Assembly (NCBI GenBank): GCA_965198725.1
Contig: CBDAPX010000001.1
Span: forward strand, 1,736,001 to 1,800,000
Direction of reading: 5' to 3'
Origin: CBDAPX01 sp965198725
GTDB lineage: Bacteria > Pseudomonadota > Alphaproteobacteria > Rhodobacterales > Rhodobacteraceae
Length of the DNA stretch: 64,000 nt
The notes under the pieces were generated by a model. The model was given only the letters and a program-made list of their open reading frames with translations, ran no database searches and was not told where the DNA came from. Positions 52,266-62,149 of the stretch are shown here, one piece after another. How positions within the stretch are numbered: the first letter of the stretch is position 1; every line of letters begins with the position of its first letter. A program made the translations under genes and the position numbers.

Positions 52266-53027
52266 TGACGTGTAATCGGTCGTTTTTCGTTTATCAGGTA
52301 GGATATGAGACGAAGGCGCGATTCAGCGCCCGCTTTGTTGCGAGTAAAAGGAGCACATTGTGAAAAACCTGCTGTTCAAGCTCTTGATCATTCCCCCTAT
52401 CGCAGTCGGTGTCATGGCCTTTTCCTGGTTGGTTGGAAAAGAGCCTGCTGATCTTCCTGCCAAGCCTGAAGCCGTGGTGGGCGTGCGGGCTGTCGCATTG
52501 CAGCGGGAGAGTTTTAAAGCGCAGATTTCTGGTTTTGGCCGGGTCGAAGCAGAACAGACGTGGTCGGCCATCGCTGAAGTGGAGGGCCGGATCACAGAGC
52601 TCTCTGCAAGCAGCAATGTTGGATCGGTTCTTGCCGCGGGAAGCCGGATTCTGGAAATCGACCGGCGCGATTACGAAATCGCGCTAAGCCAGGCCATCGC
52701 GGCCCGGAATACAGCGTTGTCGGACATCAACGAGTTGAATGTCTCTGAAACGAATTACAAAAACAGCCTTGCCGTCGAAAAGCAGATCCTTGAAGTGTTC
52801 GCCGCCGAACGGGACCGTCAAGCAGAATTGGTGGATCGCGGGGGTGTCGCACAGGCCGCCCTAGACAGCGCCAATCGCAGCTATCTGGGTCAGCAATCCG
52901 TTGTTGTGAATCTGGAGGCGTCGTTAAATCTGATTGCGCCTCAGCGGGCGGCCTTGCAGGCATCATTGGCCATGATCCTCCCCCACTGAAGTGGTCCTCC
53001 GCTATGTTTAGGAAACGGAGGAAACAC

Positions 53028-53306
53028 ATGGCCAACAAGCGACCAAAGCCAGAAGAGATTGTCACGAAGTTACGGCAGGTTGAGGTTCTGACGGGGCAAG
53101 GGATGCCGCGTCTGGATGCGATCCGTCAGATCGGTGTGACTGAACAGACCTACTACCGGTGGAAGAAAAAATACGGCGGAATGGGCACGGATCAATTGAA
53201 GGAACTGAAGCGTCTGCAAAAAGAGAACGAGCGATTGCGCAAAGCCGTTTCTGATCTGACGCTGGACAAGCTGATCTTGGCGGAGGCGGCAAAGGGAAAC
53301 TTCTGA
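53028..53306 (+). CDS. IS3-family transposase OrfA (copy 3)
   Basis: Same 92-residue helix-turn-helix and coiled-coil protein as in copies 1 and 2, with GGAGG before its ATG. Confidence 0.92.
   Translation: MANKRPKPEEIVTKLRQVEVLTGQGMPRLDAIRQIGVTEQTYYRWKKKYGGMGTDQLKELKRLQKENERLRKAVSDLTLDKLILAEAAKGNF
53294..53300 (+). other. putative -1 ribosomal frameshift site GGGAAAC
   Basis: In the orfA frame the codons read AAG GGA AAC, so G-GGA-AAC fits the X-XXY-YYZ heptamer rule, four bases before the orfA stop at 53304-53306. A slip by one base continues into the orfB frame (GGG AAA CTT CTG AGC). The same site is at 6043-6049 and 7189-7195. Frameshifting to make OrfAB is the known strategy of IS3 elements, usually at A-rich heptamers. 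Confidence 0.6.
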
Positions 53307-54154
53307 GCCCCGCTCGTCGTCGTGCCTGTATTGATCGCGTTCGTGCTGAGCTGAACATCTCGGAGCGTCGGGCATGCCGGGTTCTAAGACAACATCGATC
53401 CACACAGCGCAAAGTACCTGCGGGTCGCCCGGATGAAGAACGTTTAGTGGCTGATATGATCGAACTGACCCGGCAGTATGGCCGCTACGGCTATCGTAGG
53501 ATCGCGGCACTACTGAGAGACGCTGGCTGGCATGTGAATGACAAGCGCGTGGAACGGTTATGGCGACGAGAGGGGCTGAAAGTGCCAATGAAACAACCGA
53601 AGAAAGGGCGGCTTTGGCTGAATGATGGATCATGTGTCAGGCTTCGGCCAGAGCGCCGCGATCATGTCTGGTCTTACGACTTTGTCCACTGCCGCACCGA
53701 CGATGGTAAAGCTTTCCGCACACTCAACATCATCGACGAGTACAGTCGGGAATGCTTGGCCATACGCGTGGATCGCAAGCTCAACTCAGGCAATGTGATC
53801 GATGTGCTGAGCGACCTGTTCATTCTGCGCGGCATCCCGTCGTTCATCCGTTCCGACAATGGCCCTGAGTTCGTTGCGCAAGCCGTGCAGGACTGGATCA
53901 AGGCTGTCGGCGCAAGGGCGGCTTACATCGAACCAGGCAGCCCTTGGGAGAATGGGTACTGCGAAAGCTTCAACGCCCGTTTCCGCGATGAGTTCTTGAA
54001 CGGCGAAATCTTCTATAGCCTGCGCGAAGCACAAATCCTGATTGAGGAATGGAGGAAACACTACAACACGAAACGACCACACAGTGCTCTAGGCTACCGC
54101 CCACCGGCTCCCGAAACCGTCGTCAAGATGGACCAAAGGTCGATCATGCACTAA
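53300..54154 (+). CDS. IS3-family transposase OrfB (copy 3)
   Basis: About 284 codons in the -1 frame relative to orfA, complete to TAA at 54152-54154 (ends VVKMDQRSIMH). The DDE integrase core is intact (SYDFVHC, IRSDNGPEF, ENGYCESFNARF). Confidence 0.92.
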   Translation, partial: LLSPARRRACIDRVRAELNISERRACRVLRQHRSTQRKVPAGRPDEERLVADMIELTRQYGRYGYRRIAALLRDAGWHVNDKRVERLWRREGLKVPMKQPKKGRLWLNDGSCVRLRPERRDHVWSYDFVHCRTDDGKAFRTLNIIDEYSRECLAIRVDRKLNSGNVIDVLSDLFILRGIPSFIRSDNGPEFVAQAVQDWIKAVGARAAYIEPGSPWENGYCESFNARFRDEFLNGEIFYSLREAQILIEEWRKHYNTKRPHSALGYRPPAPETVVKMDQRSIMH

Positions 54155-54930
54155 CAATCAAATTGGACCACTCAGATGGGGCTGATCACCCACGGCAGAG
54201 GCGGATATTGAAAGTGCAGAGCGCAATCTTGATGAAACCCGCCAATTCGCGCCGTTTGATGGCCGCGTGAGCGTGCGCAATGTGGAGCTGGGTCAAAATG
54301 CGCGGGTGGGCGACACGCTGATCACTCTGGAAGGGATCAACGCATCCGAGGTTGAAGCCATGTTTCAGATGCCAGAGCTGGGCAATATGCTGAATACGGT
54401 GGTTGATCCGGACCGGGTGGAAAGCTTTGTTGCCAACAACAGTCTGGACACATTTGAAATCGTAAAATCCATGGGATTGACGGCGACCGTGCGACTGGCT
54501 TCGGGGCAATTGTTTTTTGAATGGCCCGCTGAACTCGTGCGCTCCACTGGTGAGATTGATGCGGAAACCGGGGCCATTGGGTTTGTCGTACGGGTGGAAA
54601 ACCCCACGGTCCCAAACCCGCAACAGCCTCGCCCGCCTTTGGACTCAGGCAGCTTTGTTGAAGTTATCCTGCAGGCACCCCGCGTCGATGATGCCTTGTT
54701 GGTCCCGCGGGAAGCGATACGGGGTGGGGCCGGAGAGCCCTATTTCGTTTACATCAACGATGCCGACGGTCGGCTTGCACGCCAAGAGGTTGAGGTCGGT
54801 TCGATCATTGACGACCGGTTTGTCATCGAAGGCGGTCTGGACGTTGGTGATGTTGTTTTGCTGTCCGACCCGCGCCCTGCGGTGGTCGGGTTGAAGCTGG
54901 AACCGCAATTCTCGGAAGGGAATTGAGGCA

Positions 54931-57900
54931 ATGCTGGAATACTTTGCACGGCACCCGATTGCCGCGAACTTGATCCTGATTGCAACGATTTGGCTGGGCA
55001 TCAGCGCGTTGCCGAATATGGAGCGTGAGAGCTTTCCTGAATTCACATCGGATGAGGTCACGGTCACGATTGTTTACGAAGGTGCATCGGCTCGGGACGT
55101 GGATGAGGAAATCTGTATCCCGCTCGATGATGCGCTTAGCGCGATTACCAATCTGGATGAGATGGATTGCCTGTCAGTCGAAGGCACGGCAATTTCGACC
55201 CTCACCATCGTGGATGGCGCGGATATCGGCCAGTTTTATAACGATATTTCGTCCGAAGTCTCCGCCATCAACGATTTTCCCACTGATGCGGAAGCCGCTC
55301 AGATTTCCATCAGCGGCCAGACAGAACAGATTGCCCTGATCGCGGTGTCAGGCATCGACAGTTTGGACGGGCTGGTGCGGTATGCGGATATTCTCGCCGA
55401 TGATCTGTCGTTTCTGCCAGGGGTCGCCTCGGCAGATGTGCTGAGCATTTCCGACAGCGAATACAGGGTTCAGTTGGATCAATTGGCCTTGCGTCGCTAC
55501 GCGATCAGCCCTGCAGATGTCGCGGACGCGATCATGCAGCGCAGCCTGCAATCGCCACTGGGCACGGTGGAAACATCCGGGCGCGATTACACGCTGCGAT
55601 TTTCGGATCTGCGCCGATCTGTTCCAGAGTTGGAGAACCTGATCATCCTGCAAAATGCCCAAGGCGGATTGGTCCGTTTGCGGGATATTGCCGACGTGTC
55701 GCTTGCGCCAGCAGAGGAGTCAGAGCGCGCCGAAATCGATGGGAAACGGGCCGCGATTGTTCAGGTGAACAAGAACAAGGATGATGATGCGCTGGACGCT
55801 TTCGCAGAGGTGGAGCTTCATCTGGAAGCAGAAAGAGCCAAGTATCCAGAGCCGTTTGACCTGACCGTTATCAACAATTCAACCGAACAGGTGGCCGAAC
55901 AGATCGATCTGGTCGTTTCCAACGCGGTGCAAAGCCTCATCCTTGTCATCATCGTGATGTTTTTGTTCTTCGGCCTGATCGAGGCGTTCTGGATATCGCT
56001 GGCGTTGCCGTTTTCCTTTCTCGGCGGGTTCTTTTTGCTGAATCTCTTTGGGATTACGATCAACATGATGTCTTTGCTGGCGCTGTTGATGTCCATCGGA
56101 CTGATCATGGATGACAGCATCGTCATCGCCGAAAACATCTCAAAATGGCGCGCGAAATTGCCGGCGGCAGAGGCGGCGGTGAAAAGTGTGCAAGAGGTCA
56201 TGGCCGGCGTGTTTTCGTCGTTTCTGACGACGGCGGGTGTGTTTGGTCCGCTGATGTTTTTGGGCGGTGAATCCGGTGCGATCCTGCAGGTGATACCAAT
56301 GGTGTTGCTGGTCACAATGTCGGTATCTCTGATCGAAGCGTTTTTTATCCTGCCAAACCACCTCAGCCATACGCGGGGCGATGGGACAACCCAAACCCAG
56401 CGCGTCGTGCCGCGCTTGCTCGACCGGTTTAAAGAGACCGTCGTCCTGCCGATTGTGCGGGTTCTGGTAAGCATCCGGTATCTCACCGTGGGCTGTGTTT
56501 TCGCCGTTTTGATCGTTTGTTTTGGCTTTATTGCGTCGGGCACGATCAAGGTGGTCGGGTTTCCAACCATCGAAAACGACACGATCATTGCGCGGATTTC
56601 CCTCGGCTCCGGCACCCAGATCGAACGCACCGAAGAGGTCGTGAACCAGCTGTTGGACAGCCTTGAGGTGGTCAACGCAGAGCGTACGCCGCTCACCGAA
56701 ACCGGAGAGCCGTTGGTTGAGCGGGTTCTGGTGCAATATGCCACCAATGCTGACGTCAAAGACAATGGCGAGCACACTGTCACTCTGATCGTGGATTTGC
56801 TTGAGTCTGCCTTGCGCAACGTCACAGCAGACACCGTAACCGCAGAATGGCGCAGCGCCACCGGACCGATTGCCGATGTGATCCAATCCAATTTTGCCCA
56901 GATTTCTCAGGGTCCCGGCGGCAACGATCTGGATATCGAGATCAAGTCGGATGACCTCATAGAGCTTGAGGCGGCGACCCATGCGTTTCGCATCGCGCTT
57001 TTGGAACGCAACGACGTGGTTGCGGCCTATCAGGATTTCCAAGGCGGCAAGCCGGAAATCCAGCTACGCCTGAATGAATTTGGCTATACCCAAGGCATGA
57101 CACCCCAATCGCTGGCCAATCAGCTGCGAACAGCCTTTACCGGGACCGAAACGGACAGTTTCCGCGAAGGGCTGTCCAGTCTTGAGGTCGTCGTTCAGAT
57201 GGGGGATTCCGCTGCCAACATTGCAGAGCTTGAAGCCTTCCCAATCACTTTGCCCGATGGCAACACGGTTGCGTTGTCCCGCGTGGCCGATATGATTTCG
57301 ACAGAAGGGTATTCCCAGATCACCCGCCGTGACGGTAAACCGACGGCCCAGATCCTCGGTGATATTGACCGGACTGCGACGACATCAACGGCGATATCCG
57401 CAGTGGCGCTCAATGAGATTCAGCCCGTCGTTAAGGCGGACTATCCCGGCATCAGCGTCGCCATCGGTGGGGCCACTGAGGATCAGCAGGAAACCCAATC
57501 TTCAATCGCTACGGCGCTGCTGACCGGGCTCTTGGTGGTTTACCTTGTTTTGGCGTTTTAATTCCGCAGCTACACGCTGCCGCTTTTCATCATGGTATCG
57601 ATCCCGTTTGCCTTAATCGGCGTTGTGTTCGGACACATGGCGCTGGGCATGGACCTGTCGATGCCCAGTTTCATCGGCTTTGCCTCTTTGGCCGGGGTCG
57701 TGGTCAACAACGCCATCCTGTTCATGAACTTCTTTGAGACGCATATACGGGATGATGACTATGTCGAGGCGTCGGTCGAGGCGGTGCGGCATCGGTTCCT
57801 GTCGGTTCTGTTGTCCTCGGCGACCACCTTTATTGGCCTGATCCCGATCGTTTTCGAAACCAGCCCGGCGATCCAGACCTTGATCCCCGTTGTGGTGTCG

Positions 57901-58044
57901 GTTGCGTTCGGCCTTTTGGCGGCATTCCTGCTGGTCGTGTTTGTGTTCCCTTCGGTCATTGCGATCTATTTCGACTTCCGCGATGTGCGCAAATGGCTGG
58001 CAACAAAGGACGTGGAAACATCGACAGAAGAAGCGATGGCGTAA
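54931..58044 (+). pseudogene. RND-family efflux pump with an in-frame ochre codon
   Basis: 1038 codons, the normal length of an HAE-type RND pump, in one frame except for TAA at 57559-57561. Before it: the N-terminal helix (NLILIATIWLGISALPNMER), porter domains (VTVTIVYEGASARDVDEEIC), the helix with NMMSLLALLMSIGLIMDDSI that carries the proton-relay Asp pair, and the second porter half. The stop falls after VVYLVLAF where relatives have Gln followed by FRSY; one C-to-T change (CAA to TAA) would explain it. After it the last helices continue (LPLFIMVSIPFALIGVVFG, FASLAGVVVNNAILFMNFFE). Both genes of this two-gene efflux operon are therefore disabled. Confidence 0.9.
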
Positions 58045-58070
58045 CGGCAGCGCGGTTGACCTGATGCGAC

Positions 58071-58092
58071 GTGATCCCCACCTTGGGATCAC
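58071..58092 (+). terminator. hairpin between the RND operon and the DsbA-like gene
   Basis: GTGATCCC (58071-58078) and GGGATCAC (58085-58092) form an eight-base-pair stem with a six-base loop, 27 bases after the pump stop. No T run follows, so it may be a weak terminator, an mRNA-stabilising hairpin or an operator. Confidence 0.4.
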
Positions 58093-58113
58093 GCGTTCAG
58101 GAAAGGCCGTGAT

Positions 58114-58761
58114 ATGACAGACCCTTTGCGGATCGACATCGTATCGGACGTGATGTGCCCATGGTGCATCATCGGGTACAAACAGCTGGAGCATGCGCTG
58201 AGCGCCGAAAAGATCGGCGCGATGGTGCATTGGCACCCGTTTGAACTTAACCCCAACATGCCCGCCGGCGGTCAGGATTTGCGAGAACACGTGGCCGAAA
58301 AATACGGCAGCACCGCAGAGCAAAGCGCGAAGGTGCGCGATCACATGACCGCGCTGGGCCACGACCTTGGGTTTGATTTCCGGTTCACCGAGGACAGCCG
58401 CATTCGCAATACGTTCCGGGCCCACCGCGTCATCCATTGGGCGCGGGAACAGAACATGGGGCACCAGATGAAACTGGCGCTCTTTTCGGCGCATTTTACC
58501 GATCAGAAAGATGTCGATGATCCTGATGTGCTGGCCGAAGTCGCCGGTTCCGTCGGCTTGGATTCCGTCGCAGCCTTGGCGGTTGCGCAGGGGGATGCCC
58601 ACGCCGATGAGGTGCGCGCGCACGAACGATATTGGATCGAACAGGGCGTTCAGGGTGTGCCGGGGATGGTATTTGACGGCAAATACCTCGTGACTGGCGC
58701 ACAAGGTGTGGATACCTATCGACAGGTTCTGAACCAAGTTTTGGCCAATCGCGCAGCCTAG
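58114..58761 (+). CDS. DsbA-family (FrnE-like) thiol oxidoreductase
   Basis: 215 residues without a signal peptide, so cytoplasmic. The thioredoxin-fold start contains the active site CPWC (IDIVSDVMCPWCIIGYKQLE). A helical insert follows, and the cis-Pro loop is in GVQGVPGMVFDGKYLVTGAQ. This is the FrnE branch of the DsbA family (2-hydroxychromene-2-carboxylate isomerase-like); members may handle disulphide stress or act in polyketide pathways, and the substrate is unknown. It lies 69 bases after the RND pump stop, separated by a hairpin, and appears intact. Confidence 0.9.
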   Translation: MTDPLRIDIVSDVMCPWCIIGYKQLEHALSAEKIGAMVHWHPFELNPNMPAGGQDLREHVAEKYGSTAEQSAKVRDHMTALGHDLGFDFRFTEDSRIRNTFRAHRVIHWAREQNMGHQMKLALFSAHFTDQKDVDDPDVLAEVAGSVGLDSVAALAVAQGDAHADEVRAHERYWIEQGVQGVPGMVFDGKYLVTGAQGVDTYRQVLNQVLANRAA

Positions 58762-58892
58762 AGGGCGGGCGGCGTTTGTCTTCTCATGTATGAAATTGTT
58801 GACATATGTTCGGACATCGCCAGATATTTTGCGGATATGGAGCACCCGAGCATGCGGGGTCGCCGCGGCACCCCGCGCGACAGGAGGTTTTT

Positions 58893-59624
58893 ATGAAGAA
58901 GGCACTTTTCGCGGTCCTGACATGGATTGCCTGCATTGGCCCGGCTTTCGCTGGCACGGTCAGCGGTTCGGTTGGGTACCTGCAAAGGATTGCCTTGCGA
59001 CCGGATGCACAGCTGACTGTGACCCTCTTGGACGTGTCGCGCATGGACACTATCGCCACGGTGATTGCAGAGCAATCTATGCCAATGACGGGGGTGCCGC
59101 AGTGGTTCGAACTGGCCTTTGATGATGACCAGATCGTCGACAAAATGTCCTATAACGTGGCGGCTGCGATCACATCGGGCGACGAGCTTTTGTTTAGAAC
59201 AACGCGCGCTTACCCGGTGTTGACCCGTGGCGCGCCCAATAAGGTGGATATCACGGTCGACATGGTGACAAAGGTTTCAGACACAGCCGTGCCCCTGATC
59301 GGAACAGAATGGATTGGCGAGCAGGTGTCCAACATCCTGATCGTCACCCCGCGCAAGCCGGAAATCCAATTTCTCGAAGGCGGTCGGGTGAGCATCTTTA
59401 ACGGGTGCAACCGGATGAACGGCAGCTATGAGGTCGACGGAAATAAACTGACCTTCGGCGACAACATGATCAGCACATTGATGGCCTGTCCACCCCAACA
59501 GGCCGATCTTGAGCGCGAAGTCAAAGCCGTGTTGCCAACGGTCAAAAGCTATCTGATCTCTGGTCAAACACTGCACCTGATCAATTCAAGCGCGGCGTCC
59601 GTTATGGAGTTTGTGGTCAAATAG
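58893..59624 (+). CDS. exported META-domain protein with a YbaY-like N-terminal domain
   Basis: 243 residues from ATG 58893, with AGGAGG immediately upstream. A signal peptide (MKKALFAVLTWIACIGPAFA) leads to a YbaY-like beta-domain (VGYLQRIALRPDAQLTVTLL, then WFELAFDDDQIVDKMSYNVA). A C-terminal META/HslJ-type domain follows: FLEGGRVSIFNGCNRMNGSY, LTFGDNMISTLMACPP and LHLINSSAA. The two Cys near NGCNRMNG and MACPP are the usual pair. Such proteins are periplasmic or lipid-anchored and linked to envelope stress or resistance to small molecules; no biochemical function is known. Confidence 0.88.
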   Translation: MKKALFAVLTWIACIGPAFAGTVSGSVGYLQRIALRPDAQLTVTLLDVSRMDTIATVIAEQSMPMTGVPQWFELAFDDDQIVDKMSYNVAAAITSGDELLFRTTRAYPVLTRGAPNKVDITVDMVTKVSDTAVPLIGTEWIGEQVSNILIVTPRKPEIQFLEGGRVSIFNGCNRMNGSYEVDGNKLTFGDNMISTLMACPPQQADLEREVKAVLPTVKSYLISGQTLHLINSSAASVMEFVVK

Positions 59625-59738
59625 CCGTCAGGGCCGCTGCACACGGTTTCGCGACCGTTGCAACAGGTGCCTTGGAAAACGCTCATCAGTCACTAGGTGC
59701 AGGCATCACAATGTCCCGCCGAACCAAGGAGAACCGCC

Positions 59739-60395
59739 ATGCGCATTAATGCCGATTTTGACCAGCGCGCTGCCGTGCATTTTGATCAAAGCGAGTGGGT
59801 GAAATCCCCCGCCGCAGGTGTGGAACGGCGTATGTTGGACCGCATCGGTGACGAAGTCGCGCGGGCGACCACGATTGTCCGCTTTGCCCCCGGCAGCGCG
59901 TTTTCCGAACATACCCATGACGGCGGCGAAGAGTATTTCGTGCTCGAAGGCACGTTCGAGGATCAGTATGGCGATTTTCCCACCGGATCCTATGTGCGCA
60001 ACCCGCCGACAACCAGCCATGCGCCCGCAGCGTCGAACGGGGCGGTGATCATGGTCAAACTCCATCAGTTTGATGCCGAGGACCGGCATCAGATGAAGGT
60101 GGACATGACCACCACGGCCTCTGACGCTGACCGCGCACGCGATGGTGTAACGGTCCAGCCCTTGTTTGCCGACACGCGCGAAGATGTGCGCGTTGAAACA
60201 TGGGCACCGGGTGCCGATATCCGGTTGGACGTTCCTGGCGGGATCGAGGTTTTTGTTCTGGACGGTCAGTTCGAAGAGGCCGGAGAAGGCTTTGGCGTTT
60301 GGGACTGGTTGCGCTTGCCGGCCGGGGCAACCTTGACCGCAACCGCAGGGCCGGACGGCGCGCGGGTCTGGGTGAAATCAGGACATCTTGCGTGA
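59739..60395 (+). CDS. cupin-domain (ChrR-type) protein
   Basis: 218 residues with AAGGAG before ATG 59739. The first cupin has the metal motif in FSEHTHDGGEEYFVLEGTFE and SYVRNPPTTSHAP, as in the cupin domain of the anti-sigma factor ChrR. A second, degenerate cupin follows (WAPGADIRLDVPGGIEVFVL). The N-terminal zinc-binding anti-sigma part of ChrR is missing, so it is more likely a stand-alone metal-binding cupin. It stands alone between the META protein and the TIGR03084-like gene; the gap after it has no gene. Confidence 0.88.
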   Translation: MRINADFDQRAAVHFDQSEWVKSPAAGVERRMLDRIGDEVARATTIVRFAPGSAFSEHTHDGGEEYFVLEGTFEDQYGDFPTGSYVRNPPTTSHAPAASNGAVIMVKLHQFDAEDRHQMKVDMTTTASDADRARDGVTVQPLFADTREDVRVETWAPGADIRLDVPGGIEVFVLDGQFEEAGEGFGVWDWLRLPAGATLTATAGPDGARVWVKSGHLA

Positions 60396-60445
60396 CATCT
60401 TTCTTTTCCCGGGGCGGTCGTCCAGACTGACCCTTGGGGTGAGAC

Positions 60446-61241
60446 ATGCAACAAGCCGCCGATTTTTTAAAGGAGTGTGACGCGCTGGCCGAGGTGTTGG
60501 CGCCGCTTGACGCCGCGGATTGGTCGCGTGCCACGCAGTTCAAAGGTTGGACCATCAATGACGTGATGGTGCACCTCTATTTCTGGAATGTCGGGGCCGA
60601 TATGGCTCTGACCGACCCGGACGCCTTCATGGAGCGCGCCAAGGTGGTGGGCAAAGCCGCCGTAACCGGCGGGTTGCGGCCCATCGAGAACGCCAGCGTG
60701 GCAGAGCGGGGAAGGGACCTGTTTGACATTTGGCAGGACCAGTATCGCGATATGTGCGCGCGTTGGCAGAGTGTGGACCCCAAAACCCGGGTCAAATGGA
60801 TTGGTCCGGACATGTCTGCGCGGTCCTCGCTATCGGCGCGGCAAATGGAAACCTGGGCGCATGGGATGGAAGTGTTCGATCTGTTGGGGCAGACCCGTGT
60901 CGAAGAGGATCGTATCCGCAACATCGTCATGCTGGGTGTCAATGCCTTTGGCTGGTCTCACAAGGTGCAAGGCCTGCCCGTGCCAGAGGCACTGCCCCTT
61001 CTGACCTGGCGCCCCGTCCGGCGCGATCTGGACCTTTGGTGAGGCGGAAGGCGCGGATCGGATCGAAGGATCAGCCGTTGGATTTGCACAGGTCGTCACG
61101 CAGACCCGCAATGTCGCGGATACAGATTTGCGCGTTCGCGGGCCTGTTGCAGAACAGTGGATGCGCACCGCGCAGTGTTTTGCCGGCCAGCGGGAAATGC
61201 CGCCGAAGCCGGGGACACGTTTCGTGCAAGGCCGAGCTTGA
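60446..61241 (+). pseudogene. TIGR03084-like DinB/maleylpyruvate-isomerase-fold protein, frameshifted
   Basis: From ATG 60446 the frame gives the metal-binding helical domain (FLKECDALAEVLAPLDAADW, KGWTINDVMVHLYFWN, ARQMETWAHGMEVFDLLGQT). At about 61004, after EALPLL, it moves out of frame and stops at 61042. The expected continuation is in the next frame: PGAPSGAIWTFGEAEG, FAQVVTQTRNVADTDLRVRG, TAQCFAGQREMPPKPGTRFV, to the stop at 61239-61241. That gives about 264 residues, the usual family length. The net change is +1 (or -2) base. The function is not known; related folds bind divalent metal through His residues. Only the shortened form would be made. Confidence 0.8.
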
Positions 61242-61336
61242 GCGGCGCAGGCGCGCGTGGTCGAGGCTGGATTTTGAGTATTTGAAAAGAGAAGAAGCCA
61301 TGCTGTGTGGCTTGGAAGGACGGCCAAGCCCGAATA

Positions 61337-61947
61337 TCAGCGCGGGGACAGCAGCCGCCGGTAGAGGGTGTCGAGAAAGTCGGGCGCGGTGTTGAACGGG
61401 TCCTGATCGCCCATCAGCGCGCGGACCTGAACATCGAAATCCGCGTAGTGCTGTGTCGGCGCCCAGATCGAGAAAATCAGGTGATGCGGGTGCACGGGCG
61501 CGATTTTGCCCGCATCAATCCAGTCTTGGATCAGCTGTGCCTTGATGTCGACCAACGACTTAAGGTCCGTGCTGAGTGCCGCGTGGATACGGGGGGCACC
61601 TTGGACAATTTCATTGGCAAACAGGTGGCTTTCGCGCGGGTGCGTGCGGCTCATCTCGAGCTTGAGATGGACGTATGCGAGGATTTCTTCGAGCGGGTCG
61701 CCATCCGGATCAAGGGTGCGCAACGGGTCGAGCCAGGTTTCCAAGAGCGCCGCAAGCAGGCTTTGAAAAATGGCCTCTTTGGAGGGAAAATAATAGAGCA
61801 GATTGGGTTTGCTGAGCGCGGCCTGACGGGCAATTTGATCAACTGTCGCGCCCCTGTAGCCATTGGCTGAAAAACCTCGAGCGCGGCTTCAAGAATGAGC
61901 GCACGGTTCTTGCGTTGAATGCGAGTTGGGGCTCTGTCCTTGGGCAT
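61337..61947 (-). pseudogene. rutR: TetR-family regulator, RutR-like, frameshifted
   Basis: From ATG 61947 the start MPKDRAPTRIQRKNRALILE, then AALEVF, is the first helix of a TetR DNA-binding domain. The natural sequence SANGYRGATVDQIARQAALS, then KPNLLYYFPSKEAIF, is in another frame because a run of five A on the plus strand (61870-61874) has lost one base. The ligand domain then continues intact (LETWLDPLRTLDPDGDPLEE, KLEMSRTHPRESHLFANEIV, HLIFSIWAPTQHYADFDVQV) to 61337. The sequence resembles RutR, the pyrimidine-sensing regulator. A perfect RutR box and pyrimidine-degradation genes lie next to it, divergently. As written the gene cannot make a DNA-binding protein. Confidence 0.8.
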
Positions 61948-62075
61948 ATGTGTCTCGATTTTTCGCCTCAAACAGCTTGCTTAATTTTTTCTCACCCCCG
62001 CAAGAGCAGGCGCACAATCTAACCAGTGCCGTGTTCCAATTTCTTGACTGGTGCCCATTGAATGGTAGCGTGGCT

Positions 62076-62091
62076 TTGACCAGTTGGTCAA
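62076..62091. promoter_or_regulatory. RutR operator
   Basis: TTGACCA-GT-TGGTCAA matches the established RutR consensus TTGACCA-N2-TGGTCAA at every position and is flanked by T and A that extend the dyad. It lies in the gap between the divergent rutR-like gene and the amidohydrolase gene, 59 bases before ATG 62150. Confidence 0.85.
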
Positions 62092-62149
62092 ATCCGATCT
62101 GCTGTGGCTCGGGTTTTGCAAGACACAGACCCAAATGAAAGGGCGACAG

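Larger units (their letters stand above)
52973..54189 (+). mobile_element. IS3-family element, copy 3, full length
   Basis: 1217 bases with imperfect terminal inverted repeats (left TGATCCTCCCCC, right GGGGCTGATCAC) and a three-base target duplication CCA. It is inserted in the RND adaptor gene in the same orientation. Its sequence equals copy 1 over the shared part, including the 3' third where copy 2 differs. The clean duplication and full length mark it as a recent and probably active insertion. Confidence 0.95.
52360..54926 (+). pseudogene. RND efflux periplasmic adaptor interrupted by an IS
   Basis: GTG 52360 has AAGGAG six bases upstream and starts a membrane anchor (FKLLIIPPIAVGVMAFSWLV), the lipoyl/hairpin part (SAIAEVEGRITELSASSNVG, EIDRRDYEIALSQAIAARNT) up to ALQASLA. 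IS copy 3 then splits the gene. After it the frame resumes with TAEADIESAERNLDETRQFA and PFDGRVSVRNVELGQNARVG through the beta-barrel domain to 54926. CCA is present on both sides (52970-52972 and 54190-54192) and removing the IS plus one CCA restores a single frame (LATAEADIE). Adaptors of this type couple the inner-membrane RND pump to the outer-membrane channel. The pump gene starts 4 bases after the stop. Confidence 0.88.

Noticed and set aside
57613..58845. A 410-codon minus-strand frame across the RND pump end and the DsbA-like gene
   Set aside because: It overlaps two well supported genes antisense and shows only low-complexity basic sequence.
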